A stretch of DNA of 64,000 bases from Bradyrhizobium sp. AZCC 2262 (GCF_036924535.1 NZ_JAZHRT010000001.1:1054001-1118000); one strand, 5' to 3'; positions 53,849 through 63,218 are shown, counted from the first letter of the stretch. The notes: generated by a model from the sequence alone, not told the origin. Numbers and translations are program-made.

Positions 53849-56251
53849 ATGTACCAAGTCCTGAATTGCCTCGTCACCGAGCATGACTGGCGCCTGGTTT
53901 TGCTGGCAGGCTCCATTTGCACGTTCGCCAGCGCGGTCGCCATCAGCCTGTTTCATCGTGCCAGGGCCTCGCATGGCCGAACGCGCGCGATCTGGATCTG
54001 CCTCGACGCGGCTGTCGGCGGCTGCGGAATCTGGGCTACCCATTTCGTCGCGATGCTGGCTTACGATCCCGGTGCCGGCGCCGGATACAGCATACCCGTC
54101 ACGCTTTTGTCGCTGCTCTTCGCGGTGTGCATTGTCGCCATCGGCCTCTGCGTTGCACTGTCCAGTGCGCGTCCGTCGGTCGTTGCGATCGGCGGTGCGA
54201 TCATCGGCGCCGGTGTCGCGGCGATGCACTATACCGGCATGGCTGCACTCGAGCTTCCCGCCTACATTGTGTGGGCTCCCGGTACCGTTTTGGCCTCGAT
54301 CGTTTTCGGAAGCGTATTCGCGGCAACTGCAATGCTCGTCGCCGTGCGTCGCGACGATACTGTTCATACCCTGACCGCCGCCGGCCTGCTGACAGTCGCA
54401 ATCGTTTCACATCATTTCACGGCCATGGGCGCCGTTACGCTGGTTCCCGATCCGACGCTCGGCTCCGATGCGTTAACGGTTTCTCCGACGGCGCTTTCGT
54501 TTCTGACCTCGATTGGGGCCTTTGCCATTCTCGGCATATCGCTGCTGGCGGCCATGTTCGATCGCGCCGCAAAGGGCGAACTCCATGAACAAAAGATCCT
54601 GCTCGATTCAGCCATCACAAACATGTCGCAGGGACTTTGTATGTTCGATGCGGACGGCCGCATCCTCCTGTTCAACCAGCGCTATGTCGAGCTCATGGAC
54701 CGGACCGGCATGCCGCTTCAGGGCCGTCTGCTGATCGACGTTCTGCGCGAAGTGAAAGGGGTCGGCGAGTGGGACGGCGATCCCGACGAGTTCTTCGCGG
54801 CGGTGGTAGCGGACGCGAGAGCCGGCAAGACCGTGACCAAGACGATGGGTCGCAACGGACGTTCGCTCCGCGTGGTCGATCAGCCCATGAAGGGCGGCGG
54901 ATGGGTCGCCACCTTCGAGGACATCACCGAATGGCAGGCGGCCCAGGAACAGATCTCGCACATGGCGCGCCATGACGCGCTGACCAATCTGCCGAACCGG
55001 ACGCTGTTCCGCGAACAACTCGAAAAGGCCTTGCGGCTCGTCAGGCGCAGCGATCAGCTTGCGGTGCTGTGTCTCGATCTCGATCACTTCAAGGACATCA
55101 ACGATTCACTTGGTCATCCGGTCGGCGACGCGCTGCTGAAGGAGGTCGCTCGTCGTCTCGGCGAATGCGTGACGGAGCACGACACGGTGGCGCGGCTCGG
55201 CGGCGACGAATTCGCGATCGTGCAGTTCTGCAGCGATTGCGAGCCGTCCGCCGTCGCCATGCTCGCCAGCCATGTGGTCGAGAAGGTTTCAGCGCCCTAC
55301 GAGATCGCCGGTCACCAGCTCGTCATCGGGGTCAGTATCGGCATTTCGCTGGCGCCCGAGGACGGCAAGAACCCCGATGAGCTGCTGAAGAAGGCTGATC
55401 TTGCGCTCTACCGCGCCAAGGAGGACGGCCGCGGCACCTACCGCTTCTTCGAGACCGGAATGGACGCGCGCGCGCAGGCCCGGCGGCTACTGGAACTCGA
55501 CTTGCGCGCCGCGCTGCACCGTGGAGAGTTCGAAGTCTATTACCAGCCGATCCGCGACGTCGCCAAGGACGTCGTTGTTGCTTTCGAGGCGCTCGCGCGC
55601 TGGAACCACTCACTGCGCGGCATGATCTCACCGGTCAACTTCATTCCGCTGGCGGAAGAAACCGGCCTGATCGTGCCGATCGGCGACTGGGTGTTGCGCC
55701 AGGCCTGTATGGACGCGGCCCAATGGTCGCAGGACGTCGGCGTCGCCGTCAATCTCTCGCCGGTGCAGTTCAAGAATCTCAACCTGGTATCGTCGGTGAA
55801 GGATGCATTGAAGGCCTCCGGCCTTCCGGCGCATCGGCTCGAACTGGAGATAACGGAATCGGTGCTGCTGCAGAACAGCGAGGCGACGCTGGCGGTTCTG
55901 CACGAGCTTCGCGGCTTTGGCGTCAGGATCTCGCTCGACGACTTCGGAACGGGATATTCGTCGCTGAGCTACCTGCGCAGTTTCCCGTTCGACAAGATCA
56001 AGATCGACCGTTCGTTCGTGAGCGAACTGGCGACGCGCGATGATTCGATGGCGATCGTCCGGGCGGTGACCGGCCTCGGCAAGAGCCTCGGCATCGTCAC
56101 CACGGCTGAAGGTGTCGAGACCGATGCGCAATTCGATCTGTTGCGCCAGGAGGGTTGCACGCAGGCGCAAGGCTATCTGTTCAGCCGCCCGCGTCCCGCC
56201 GCCGAGGTCGAGAACATGCTGACGCAACCGCGGCAGCGCCTGACCGCCTAG
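53849..56251 (+). CDS. MHYT-PAS-GGDEF-EAL cyclic-di-GMP signalling protein
   Basis: This 800-residue membrane protein starts with a seven-helix MHYT sensor domain (about residues 10-245) carrying three sets of its motif: ATHFVAMLA, AAMHYTGMAAL and SHHFTAMGAV, thought to bind copper or sense gases. A PAS-like domain (about 255-365) is followed by GGDEF (about 370-540, intact GGDEF in RLGGDEFAIV) and EAL (about 550-795). The EAL domain keeps FEALARW, the DDFGTGYSSLSYLRSFPFD motif and the KIDRSFV, TTAEGVET blocks, so both synthesis and hydrolysis of c-di-GMP look possible. It is transcribed alone, likely from its own promoter in the 129-base gap. Confidence 0.95.
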   Translation: MYQVLNCLVTEHDWRLVLLAGSICTFASAVAISLFHRARASHGRTRAIWICLDAAVGGCGIWATHFVAMLAYDPGAGAGYSIPVTLLSLLFAVCIVAIGLCVALSSARPSVVAIGGAIIGAGVAAMHYTGMAALELPAYIVWAPGTVLASIVFGSVFAATAMLVAVRRDDTVHTLTAAGLLTVAIVSHHFTAMGAVTLVPDPTLGSDALTVSPTALSFLTSIGAFAILGISLLAAMFDRAAKGELHEQKILLDSAITNMSQGLCMFDADGRILLFNQRYVELMDRTGMPLQGRLLIDVLREVKGVGEWDGDPDEFFAAVVADARAGKTVTKTMGRNGRSLRVVDQPMKGGGWVATFEDITEWQAAQEQISHMARHDALTNLPNRTLFREQLEKALRLVRRSDQLAVLCLDLDHFKDINDSLGHPVGDALLKEVARRLGECVTEHDTVARLGGDEFAIVQFCSDCEPSAVAMLASHVVEKVSAPYEIAGHQLVIGVSIGISLAPEDGKNPDELLKKADLALYRAKEDGRGTYRFFETGMDARAQARRLLELDLRAALHRGEFEVYYQPIRDVAKDVVVAFEALARWNHSLRGMISPVNFIPLAEETGLIVPIGDWVLRQACMDAAQWSQDVGVAVNLSPVQFKNLNLVSSVKDALKASGLPAHRLELEITESVLLQNSEATLAVLHELRGFGVRISLDDFGTGYSSLSYLRSFPFDKIKIDRSFVSELATRDDSMAIVRAVTGLGKSLGIVTTAEGVETDAQFDLLRQEGCTQAQGYLFSRPRPAAEVENMLTQPRQRLTA

Positions 56252-56282
56252 GGGCAGGCTTTCGCTCGAAGACACTATTCGC

Positions 56283-56717
56283 TCAGGCCTTGCGTAGCGC
56301 GAAATGCGCGCCGCAAAACGCCATTGCTGCGCCGAGGCACAAGGCCGCAAGGCCGGCCAGCACACCTGATATGGTCGGGACAGGGCTCGGCGCGGAGGCG
56401 GCCTGTCCGGCGCCGGCGAGGATCAGCACGCCGACGGCGATCAGGAACTGGCGCATCCGCAGCGGAATCTGGCCCGAGGCCGCGCTGTGCATCAGGTTGG
56501 CGGTAAAATAGCCGCCGGAAAAGCCGACGGTCGCGATCAGCCACCAGGCGATCGCCGCGCCCGCGGGCATGAAGTCGCTTGTATCTGTTCGCCACAGGCC
56601 GCCGAGATCAAGCCCGTAGCGCGCGCCCAGCATGTGCACGGCCAGCGCCAGCAGCACTCCGGAAACTATCGCGCCGGCCAGGATCAGGCGGCGCGGAAAA
56701 AAAGTCGTCTCGGCCAT
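56283..56717 (-). CDS. Small four-helix membrane protein of unknown function
   Basis: This 144-residue protein has hydrophobic helices at about residues 10-30 (LILAGAIVSGVLLALAVHML), 52-75 (AGAAIAWWLIATVGFSGGYF), 87-108 and 115-138. I do not recognise the family. The start at 56717 directly precedes the first helix and is preferred over the longer frame. It is convergent with the c-di-GMP protein gene and divergent from the next gene. Confidence 0.72.
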   Translation of the reverse strand: MAETTFFPRRLILAGAIVSGVLLALAVHMLGARYGLDLGGLWRTDTSDFMPAGAAIAWWLIATVGFSGGYFTANLMHSAASGQIPLRMRQFLIAVGVLILAGAGQAASAPSPVPTISGVLAGLAALCLGAAMAFCGAHFALRKA

Positions 56718-56787
56718 GGCCCGCTTGTAAGGTAAAGCTGGCGCACCGCGCAAGCAGGCGGTTTTCAAACGACACGGATATTTTGGA

Positions 56788-57394
56788 TTGCCGACATCAC
56801 TACCGAACCAGGCCGCGGAAGGCGAGGGCGCGCGCACGGTCAGCTACGCCTACAAGGCGTCACTGGTTTCGTCGGCGTATCAATTCGAACTGACGGATTC
56901 CGGACTGGTGTGGCAGATCGGCCGCCGGTCCGGCGTGTGGCCCTATGCGGATATCGCGTCGATCCGCCTGTCGTACCGGCCGATGTCGATGCAACCCCCG
57001 CCGATTTCGCGCCGATATCGAACGGGCCGGCGGCGGACGGATCGCCATCCTTTCGACGACCTGGCAGACCATCACGTTGATGACGCCGCAGGACCAGGAT
57101 TACCGTGCTTTCATCACCGAACTGCATCGAAGGATGCGGGAGGCGGACAGCAAGGCTTCCCTGATCGGCGGCATTGGGACGGTGACCTATGCCATCGCGG
57201 TTGCGATGCTGGCGTTGCTGGCGATCGCCATGGTCGGGCTTCTCGTCCGGGCGCTTGCGACTTTCGAATTCACCGGCGCGTTGTTTCTGGTCGGCATCGC
57301 GATCTGGTTTGCCTGGACCATCGGCGGCTTCATCAAGCGCAACCGGCCGCGCAGATATTCGTTCGATGCGCTGCCCGAGACTTTGCTGCCGTAA
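56788..57394 (+). pseudogene. Membrane protein of unknown function, frame broken at a C run
   Basis: Two frames together give a protein of about 200 residues starting at TTG 56788. The first part (SYAYKASLVSSAYQFELTDS, SGVWPYADIASIRLSYRP) looks like a small beta domain that senses or folds at the membrane. The second frame continues as PRRFRADIERAGGGRIAILS and then two membrane helices (about VTYAIAVAMLALLAIAMVGLLV and FTGALFLVGIAIWFAW) and a short tail. The break is at a run of five C (56995-56999): removing one C joins MSMQ to PRRFRADI smoothly. Either a real frameshift or an indel error. Family not recognised. Confidence 0.62.
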
Positions 57395-57488
57395 CAGGCT
57401 TCGCAATCAAGCGACACGAAACGTGATTTCGCGAAGCGCCGCAGGGCGCGGCACTGTGTGCGGCATTCCTGATGACAGACGAGTTGCC

Positions 57489-58097
57489 GTGACAATCCCA
57501 ACTGCGCGATCGCCGACGGAAGCCGAGATTGCCGCGATCAATGCACAGCATCTGATCGAGACGCCGCTACGGCCGGCCGACCTGCTGTTCGTGTTCGGCA
57601 CGCGCGTGGATTTCGGCGAGCGCGTCGATGAAGCCTGCCGGCTGTGGCGCGAAGGGTTTTTTCGCTGGGCGATCGTGAGCGGCGGCGTGACGCCGGGATC
57701 CGATCGGTCGGAATGCGAGATCATTGCCAAGGCAATGACCTCACGCGGTGTTCCTGCCGACATCATCCTGAGAGAGGATCGCGCGATGAACACCGGCGAG
57801 AACGTGACCTTCTCGCTGCCGATCATCGAGAAAGCGCTCGGTCTCGCCAACATCCGCAGCGTGATCTGTCTCGGCAATACCTGGACCGCGCGCCGCTATC
57901 CGATGACGCTGCACCGGCATTGGCCGGAGGTGGAGAAAATGCTGGTCACGATCGACACGTTCAAGACGCCGCGGGCGCTTTGGCACACCGACGCCGAATT
58001 CTCGCGCCGCATGCTCAATGAATGGGACAAGATCGAGCCGTATAAGGCAAAGGGCTTTATAGCGGAGTGGCCGGCGTGCGAAGCGCGCGATCGGTAG
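57489..58097 (+). CDS. YdcF/SanA-like (DUF218) protein
   Basis: This protein of about 202 residues has the DUF218 core: DLLFVFGTRVDFGERVDEACRL, AIVSGGVTPGSDRSECEIIAKA, and ILREDRAMNTGENVTFSLP, then a Rossmann-like RSVICLGNTWTARRYPMTL. Relatives include YdcF, SanA and ElyC, which act in envelope maintenance or bind nucleotides; function here is unknown. No ATG is suitably placed, so GTG 57489 is the best start. No membrane segment is seen, unlike ElyC. Confidence 0.78.
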   Translation: MTIPTARSPTEAEIAAINAQHLIETPLRPADLLFVFGTRVDFGERVDEACRLWREGFFRWAIVSGGVTPGSDRSECEIIAKAMTSRGVPADIILREDRAMNTGENVTFSLPIIEKALGLANIRSVICLGNTWTARRYPMTLHRHWPEVEKMLVTIDTFKTPRALWHTDAEFSRRMLNEWDKIEPYKAKGFIAEWPACEARDR

Positions 58098-58099
58098 CT

Positions 58100-59440
58100 C
58101 TATTCAGTCGTATCGACGTCTTCTTTTGCCGTCAGCATTCCCGAGAGCGTGCGCAGCGCCAGATCGAGCTGTTCGGTGCTGGGGGCGCCGAGCGCCAGGC
58201 GGACGGCGTTGGGAGCGTGCCCCGGAGTAACGGCGAAGGTGGTCGAAGGGGTCAGCGCGATGTCGCGCCGGGCCGCGGCCGCGACGAATGTCTGCGAGCG
58301 CCAATGCTGGGGCAATGTCAGCCAGAGATGGTAGGATTTGACGTTCGCCTGGACTTCGAAGCCGGCGAGGTATCTGGCCGCCATCTGCTGGCGCCGTGCC
58401 GCGTCGATCCGTTTCAGCCGTGACAGCTCGGCGACCGTGCCGTCCGCCATCAGCCGCTGTCCGGCGGCAAAGGCAAATCCGGAAGCCGTCCAGCCGCCCG
58501 ATCGCACCGCGGCCATGATGCGCTCGCGCAGTCGCGGCGGCGAAACGATGAAGCCGAGCGCAAGGCCGGGCGCCACCTTCTTCGACAGGCTGTCGAGCGT
58601 GATGCAGCTATCCGGCGCGAGCGCGGCCATCGGCGTTTCTTCGTCGAGAAAGCCATAGACCGTGTCCTCGATGACGGTGAGGCCGAGCTTCTCGACCACG
58701 CGCAGCAAATCGGCCCGGCGCGCCGGCGGCATAGTCATGCCGAGCGGATTTTGAATCGTCGGCTGCACGTACAGGGCGGACAAATTCGCTTCGCGGTGCG
58801 CCTTGGCCACCGCGTCCGGGCGAACGCCGTTCTCGTCCATCGCGAGCGGCACCAGCGTGACGCCTAGCCTCGCGGCGATGTCCTTGATGAAGGGATAGGT
58901 CAGCGCTTCGACGCCGCAGCGGCCGCCGCTCGGCACCATCGCCGCTAGCGCCGCCGCGATGCATTGCCTGCCGTTCGCGGTGAAGACCAGTTGGTCGGGG
59001 GCGGGGGACCAGTCCTCACGGGCAAGAAACTCGGCGGAAATGGTCCGCGCCGCCTGCGTGCCCGCCGTGGTCGAGTGGCGCAGCGCGAGATCGAGCACTT
59101 CGGGGCGCTCCAGCCCCGCAAGACTTCTTGCGATCATCGCCGATTGCGTCGGCAGGATCGGATAGTTCACTTCCAGATCGATCCGCGCACCGCGCGGCTC
59201 GGCCGGCATGGCGATACCGCGGCGCGTCTCGCCCGAAACGAACGTACCACGCCCGACTTCGCCGACCACGAGGCCGCGGCGCAACAGTTCGGTGTAGACG
59301 CGGCTCGCGGTGGAGACCGCGATCTTCCGTTCATAGGCGAAGCTGCGCTGCGGCGGCAGGCGGTCGCCGGGCTTGAGCGCGCCATTGGCGATCTCGGCGG
59401 CGACGGTATCGGCAAGCTTCAGGTACTCGAATTTTGACAT
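58100..59440 (-). CDS. MocR/PdxR-type regulator (GntR DNA-binding domain fused to aminotransferase)
   Basis: This 446-residue protein has a winged-helix GntR domain (about residues 1-70: GALKPGDRLPPQRSFAYERKIAVSTASRVYTELLRRGLVVGEVGRGTFV) and a fold type I aminotransferase-like domain. The PLP lysine is in LDSLSKKVAPGLALGF, and the YVQPTIQNPLGMTMPP and VIEDTVYGFLD segments are typical. MocR proteins sense PLP or amino-acid derivatives. The start at 59440 gives the domain N-terminus. The divergent DUF1127 gene and the repeats at 59443-59533 suggest self-regulation. Confidence 0.92.
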   Translation of the reverse strand: MSKFEYLKLADTVAAEIANGALKPGDRLPPQRSFAYERKIAVSTASRVYTELLRRGLVVGEVGRGTFVSGETRRGIAMPAEPRGARIDLEVNYPILPTQSAMIARSLAGLERPEVLDLALRHSTTAGTQAARTISAEFLAREDWSPAPDQLVFTANGRQCIAAALAAMVPSGGRCGVEALTYPFIKDIAARLGVTLVPLAMDENGVRPDAVAKAHREANLSALYVQPTIQNPLGMTMPPARRADLLRVVEKLGLTVIEDTVYGFLDEETPMAALAPDSCITLDSLSKKVAPGLALGFIVSPPRLRERIMAAVRSGGWTASGFAFAAGQRLMADGTVAELSRLKRIDAARRQQMAARYLAGFEVQANVKSYHLWLTLPQHWRSQTFVAAAARRDIALTPSTTFAVTPGHAPNAVRLALGAPSTEQLDLALRTLSGMLTAKEDVDTTE

Positions 59441-59442
59441 AA

Positions 59443-59557
59443 TTGCACCGAGAGCAATGTTTTCCTTGCACCGAGTAATGTATCGGATCATTTTGGAACC
59501 ATCAAGTCCAAGATTGCACTGAGAGGGGTGCAAAACAATCGGTCCATTAGGTGCAGG
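59443..59557. promoter_or_regulatory. Repeated TTGCACYGAG operator-like sites for the MocR regulator
   Basis: Direct copies TTGCACCGAG at 59443-59452 and 59466-59475, and TTGCACTGAG at 59514-59523, are separated by 23 and 48 bases. An inverted half site GGGTGCAA ends at 59533 and another AGGTGCAG lies at 59550-59556. Direct repeats with about two helical turns between them are a known feature of MocR/PdxR operators. The first copy starts three bases before the regulator's own start codon. Confidence 0.65.
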
Positions 59558-59619
59558 CGCTCTCGCAAGCGTTTGCTCCGGCGGCAGCGGCTTGCCGCGT
59601 GAAAGCAAGGAGAAGTGCG

Positions 59620-59856
59620 ATGACCACGATCTACTCGACGGCAGGCCAACCTGCGCCCCGGAGCTCGGTGAGCGGATTTTTCCGCCTGCTCGGAAGCTGG
59701 GTAAACGGCATCGTCACTTATTTCGCGCGCCGCCATGCCATCCAGACGCTGAGCGAACTGGACGATCGTGCGCTCCGCGACATTGGCATCGAACGCAGCC
59801 GGATTGAATCGGCGGTGCGCGGCGGCGTCGATCCGGACTTCGGGCGCATCATGTGA
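59620..59856 (+). CDS. DUF1127 small protein
   Basis: This 78-residue protein has the C-terminal DUF1127 motif RRHAIQTLSELDDRALRDIGIERSRIESAVRGG. The N-terminal half is variable. Small arginine-rich DUF1127 proteins affect RNA turnover and phosphate or carbon responses in other alphaproteobacteria. The ATG at 59620 has AGCAAGGAGAAG upstream. It is divergent from the MocR gene and probably controlled by it. Confidence 0.87.
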   Translation: MTTIYSTAGQPAPRSSVSGFFRLLGSWVNGIVTYFARRHAIQTLSELDDRALRDIGIERSRIESAVRGGVDPDFGRIM

Positions 59857-59893
59857 GGTGTCCGGCGCCGCGGCCCAGCGGCGCCGTTACGTC

Positions 59894-60319
59894 TCAGTGC
59901 CGCACCACCAGCACCGAGCACTTGGCATAGCGCACGACATGACCGGCGTTGGAGCCGAGGAAATAGGTCCGCATCGCCGGCCGGTGCGAGGTCATTACGA
60001 TCAGGTCGGCCTTGATCGCCGCCGCCTCTTCGAGGATCTCGTGATAGATGCCACCCTGCCGCACTGCGGTAGAGATGCGCGATGCCTCGATGCCGGATTC
60101 CGTCGCCACGATGGTGAGCGCTTCTTCCGAGGTGGCGCGCTGCTGGGCGTCGAAATCGGCCGGCACATATTCCGCCAGCATCACCGGCGTCATCGGCATT
60201 ACGTTGAGCAGGCGCACCGAGCCGTTCCAGGTCTGCGACAGTGTAGCAGCCGTTGCGATTGCGGGCTTGGCCAGATCGGTATCTGCGAGGTCGATCGGCA
60301 CGAGAATCGACTTGAACAT
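59894..60319 (-). CDS. Universal stress protein (UspA family)
   Basis: This 141-residue single Usp domain starts FKSILVPIDLADTDLA and ends with the nucleotide-binding G-x2-G-x9-G-(S/T) region in SHRPAMRTYFLGSNAGHVVRYAKCSVLVVR. The start at 60319 has a perfect AGGAGG ribosome binding site; the longer frame adds 24 unlikely residues. The family supports survival under stress. Confidence 0.92.
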   Translation of the reverse strand: MFKSILVPIDLADTDLAKPAIATAATLSQTWNGSVRLLNVMPMTPVMLAEYVPADFDAQQRATSEEALTIVATESGIEASRISTAVRQGGIYHEILEEAAAIKADLIVMTSHRPAMRTYFLGSNAGHVVRYAKCSVLVVRH

Positions 60320-60477
60320 CTGCGCCTCCTGAGGCGAACCCGTTTGCTCCTGATTTTCAGGACCGGGCTCCAGCCTTTTGTTGCGACGCATTTTCTTTTA
60401 CGCGAACTTGTTCTTAATTCGCTCGAAAATCGCGTCGTGAGGAGCTTAGCATGGCGGGGAAGGGATGTCCGCCTGCC

Positions 60478-61032
60478 TCAATCGTCCAGCGCCTGCTTCA
60501 GCAATTTCGGGCTGGTGAAGCGGGCGAGTTTGCCGCGGCGAAACGCCACTTCGTTCCAGTCGTCGATCGCAAAATCCAGGATGGCAAGGCCGGCGGTCGG
60601 CAAATTGTCCTCAAGTGATTTCTTCGCCGCCGCGTCGCCGCTGCCGGCGAGCATCAGCGCCAGCTCTTGCATGCCGGGATTGTGGCCGATCAGCATCAAG
60701 CGCGCGGGATCGGTGGCCTCGGCCATGCGGATGATGCGCAGGAGCTGCGTCGGCTCGGCGCCGTAGAGTTCGTCGAGCAGTTCGACCTGTGGCTGCGGAA
60801 GCTGTTCCCGTACGACATCCTTCATTGCATCGCGCGCGATCTCCCAGGTCTGGCGTGTCCGCACCGCGGTCGAAACCAGAATCGCGTCGGGGAGGGGCGG
60901 ATGCCGGCCGATCCAGGTTCCAATGGCGGCGGCATCCAGCCGGCCGCGCTCGTCGAGACGGCGGTCCTGGTCATGGCCCGAAGGCGCGTGGTGTTCGGTT
61001 TTGGCGTGACGCAGCAGCATCAAACGGCGCAT
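60478..61032 (-). CDS. SixA-like histidine phosphatase
   Basis: This 184-residue protein of the histidine phosphatase superfamily begins with the catalytic RHG-type motif MLLRHAKTE (His9). Other active-site pieces are VSTAVRTRQTWE (Arg) and LMLIGHNPGMQEL (second His). Its small size and motif layout match SixA, which removes phosphate from phosphohistidine in Hpt domains. An Hpt protein is encoded 18 kb away in this window, but no link is shown. It is divergent from the DAO-family gene. Confidence 0.9.
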   Translation of the reverse strand: MRRLMLLRHAKTEHHAPSGHDQDRRLDERGRLDAAAIGTWIGRHPPLPDAILVSTAVRTRQTWEIARDAMKDVVREQLPQPQVELLDELYGAEPTQLLRIIRMAEATDPARLMLIGHNPGMQELALMLAGSGDAAAKKSLEDNLPTAGLAILDFAIDDWNEVAFRRGKLARFTSPKLLKQALDD

Positions 61033-61126
61033 GGGCGCGATCTCGATTCGGTCTTAGTCTCGACTAATCTACAAGCTCATGTCCGGGACAAGGTGACAAG
61101 CGCTGCAGCGGTCCGTAAGAAACGCC

Positions 61127-62614
61127 ATGCCCGAGACTTTCACAAGTGCGACCAACGGCCCCGACGACGACGCGCCTTTTCGCTCGCGTCTGTCATTCGA
61201 CCTGGATGTTGACATTTGCGTGGTGGGAGCCGGCCTTGCCGGCCTTACCGTGGCGCTGGAGGCCGCGCGCCTCGGCGCCAGCGTGGCCGTGCTCGAAGGC
61301 CGGCATGTCGGCTGGAACGCCTCCGGCCATCAGCTCGGCACGGTCATGCCGGGCTACAGCCTTCCGATCGGGGACCTGATCGAGCGCGTCGGCCTGGATG
61401 ACGCGCGCGAGCTGTGGGCGATGTCGAAGGAGGGCGCCGATTACGTTCGCGCCGCCGCCACCGAAGAGGCAATGCCGGGAATTGCACTGACCGAGGGCGC
61501 GCTGGAGGTCTCCACCGTTGACGCCGGCGAAACGCTGATCAGCCGGCTGCAGACGCTGAGCGAGGATTTCGAGACCGAGGTCGAGGGATGGCAGGTCGAT
61601 CGCGTTCGCAGTGAGCTCGGGACTGCACGCTATTTCCACGGCGTCTATTATCCGCGCGCATTCCAGATCGACGGCCGCAAATACATCCACTGTCTTGCTG
61701 CACAGGCGAGGCGGGCGGGCGCCCGCATCTTCGAGGACACGCCGGTCGTCAGTATCGATTCGTCCGGGATTCGCAAACGCATCGTGACGCCGTCGGCGCG
61801 GCTGCGTGCATCGCATATCGTGCTGGCCGGCAACGTTCATCTCGGTGCGCCGTTGCGGCGGCTGTCGGAGACGCTGTTGCCGGTCTGGCGCTATGCCGCG
61901 GTAACCGAGCCGCTCGGCGAGCGGCTGGGCGAACTGATCGCCTTCAAGGGGTCGGTGGCCGACAGTGACGGCATCGATCATTTTCGGATCGTCGACGGCG
62001 ACCGGCTGATGTGGGCCAGCCCGGAAACCACCTGGGACGCGCGGCCACGCCGCTTTGGACCTGTCATTCAGCGCCGCATTGCCACCATCTTTCCCCAGCT
62101 CGGCAAGGTCGCGATTTCAGACGTGTTCGGCGGCGCGGTCGGGGTGACCGTGCACGGCATGCCGCAGATCGGCCAGCTGCGCAAAGGGCTGTGGGTCGCC
62201 AGCGGCTTCGGCCGCCATGGACTGAACACTTCGGCAATGGCCGGGCAGGTCATCGCGCGCAGCATCCTGTGGGGCGAGGAACGCTGGAAACTGTTCTCGC
62301 CGTTTGAGCTGGTCTGGGCCGGCGGTGCCACCGGCCGCGTCGCCGGCCATCTGATCGGCCTGTGGGGGCGAGGCCATTCCGCTGCGGCGGGCGCGCTGGC
62401 CCGTTACCGCGAAGGCGCCCGCGCCCGGGAACGCGTGCGCGAGGCACGCCTGGCGGAGGCCAACCGGCAGGCCGGAACCAGGCCGCCGCGCCGTCCGCCG
62501 GTTGGGCCAGGCCCGGTGCGTCCACAGCCTCCGCGGCCGGTAGCGGCGCAGGACGGCGGGATATCAGCCGCTCCCTCGCAGGAAAGTGAGAAAATCCGGG
62601 ACGGTTCCGTGTAA
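61127..62614 (+). CDS. FAD-dependent oxidoreductase of the DAO family
   Basis: This 495-residue flavoenzyme has the FAD motif CVVGAGLAGLTVALEAARLGASVAVLEG (in two parts) near residues 26-53, and the WNASGHQLGTVMPGY region typical of OrdL/PuuB-like (gamma-glutamylputrescine oxidase) and glycine/sarcosine oxidase relatives. The C-terminal FAD region is GLWVASGFGRHGLNTSAMAGQVIA. The last 65 residues are a basic, proline-rich tail (RQAGTRPPRRPPVGPGPVRP) that is not part of the fold. It probably oxidises an amine or amino acid; substrate unknown. No TauD- or Puu-type neighbours. Confidence 0.87.
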   Translation: MPETFTSATNGPDDDAPFRSRLSFDLDVDICVVGAGLAGLTVALEAARLGASVAVLEGRHVGWNASGHQLGTVMPGYSLPIGDLIERVGLDDARELWAMSKEGADYVRAAATEEAMPGIALTEGALEVSTVDAGETLISRLQTLSEDFETEVEGWQVDRVRSELGTARYFHGVYYPRAFQIDGRKYIHCLAAQARRAGARIFEDTPVVSIDSSGIRKRIVTPSARLRASHIVLAGNVHLGAPLRRLSETLLPVWRYAAVTEPLGERLGELIAFKGSVADSDGIDHFRIVDGDRLMWASPETTWDARPRRFGPVIQRRIATIFPQLGKVAISDVFGGAVGVTVHGMPQIGQLRKGLWVASGFGRHGLNTSAMAGQVIARSILWGEERWKLFSPFELVWAGGATGRVAGHLIGLWGRGHSAAAGALARYREGARARERVREARLAEANRQAGTRPPRRPPVGPGPVRPQPPRPVAAQDGGISAAPSQESEKIRDGSV

Positions 62615-62677
62615 CGTCGGCGCCCGTGGGCCGTACCTGATGGCGAACCGTTACGCCCGCCTCGCACGGAGATTTCC

Positions 62678-63178
62678 ATGATCGAACGCCGTATCCTGCT
62701 CACATCCCTGGCCGGCCTGTTTGGCCTCGCCGCTTTCCGCTGGCTGCGCACCACGCCGGCGCAAGCCGCCGAGAAATTCGAGGTGGAAAAGACCGACGCC
62801 GAATGGCGCGCGCAGCTCACGTCGCAGCAGTATGAAATCCTGCGCAACCACGGCACCGAGCGGCCGGGTTCGAGCCCGCTCCTGAAGGAAAAACGCAAGG
62901 GCATCTTCGCCTGCGCCGGTTGCGACCTGCCGCTGTTCTCCTCGGACACCAAATATGAGAGCGGCACCGGCTGGCCGAGCTTCTGGAAGCCGCTCGACAA
63001 TGCCATTGGCGAAACCAAGGACACGACGTTCGGGATGACGCGCACGGAAGTCCACTGCCGCCGCTGCGGTGGACATATGGGTCATGTCTTCGACGACGGG
63101 CCGAAACCGACCGGTTTGCGCTATTGCATCGACGGGTTTGGGCTGGTGTTTCACCCGGCCGGTCCGTCGGCGTCCTGA
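62678..63178 (+). CDS. msrB: Exported peptide-methionine (R)-S-oxide reductase
   Basis: This 166-residue enzyme reduces methionine-R-sulfoxide in proteins. Zinc ligands are Cys79 and Cys82 (CAGC) and Cys127 and Cys130 (CRRC). The catalytic cysteine is Cys150 in GLRYCID. Other marks are SGTGWPSFWKPL and GGHMGHVFDDGP. An N-terminal ERRILLTSLAGLFGLAAF with TPAQA cleavage site indicates export, possibly by Tat, so it likely repairs periplasmic proteins. The resolving cysteine seems absent, which would require an outside reductant such as thioredoxin-like protein. A strong terminator follows. Confidence 0.94.
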   Translation: MIERRILLTSLAGLFGLAAFRWLRTTPAQAAEKFEVEKTDAEWRAQLTSQQYEILRNHGTERPGSSPLLKEKRKGIFACAGCDLPLFSSDTKYESGTGWPSFWKPLDNAIGETKDTTFGMTRTEVHCRRCGGHMGHVFDDGPKPTGLRYCIDGFGLVFHPAGPSAS

Positions 63179-63218
63179 CGGTTTACGCCCGGCAATTGTT
63201 GCCCCGCCCGGCAAATGT

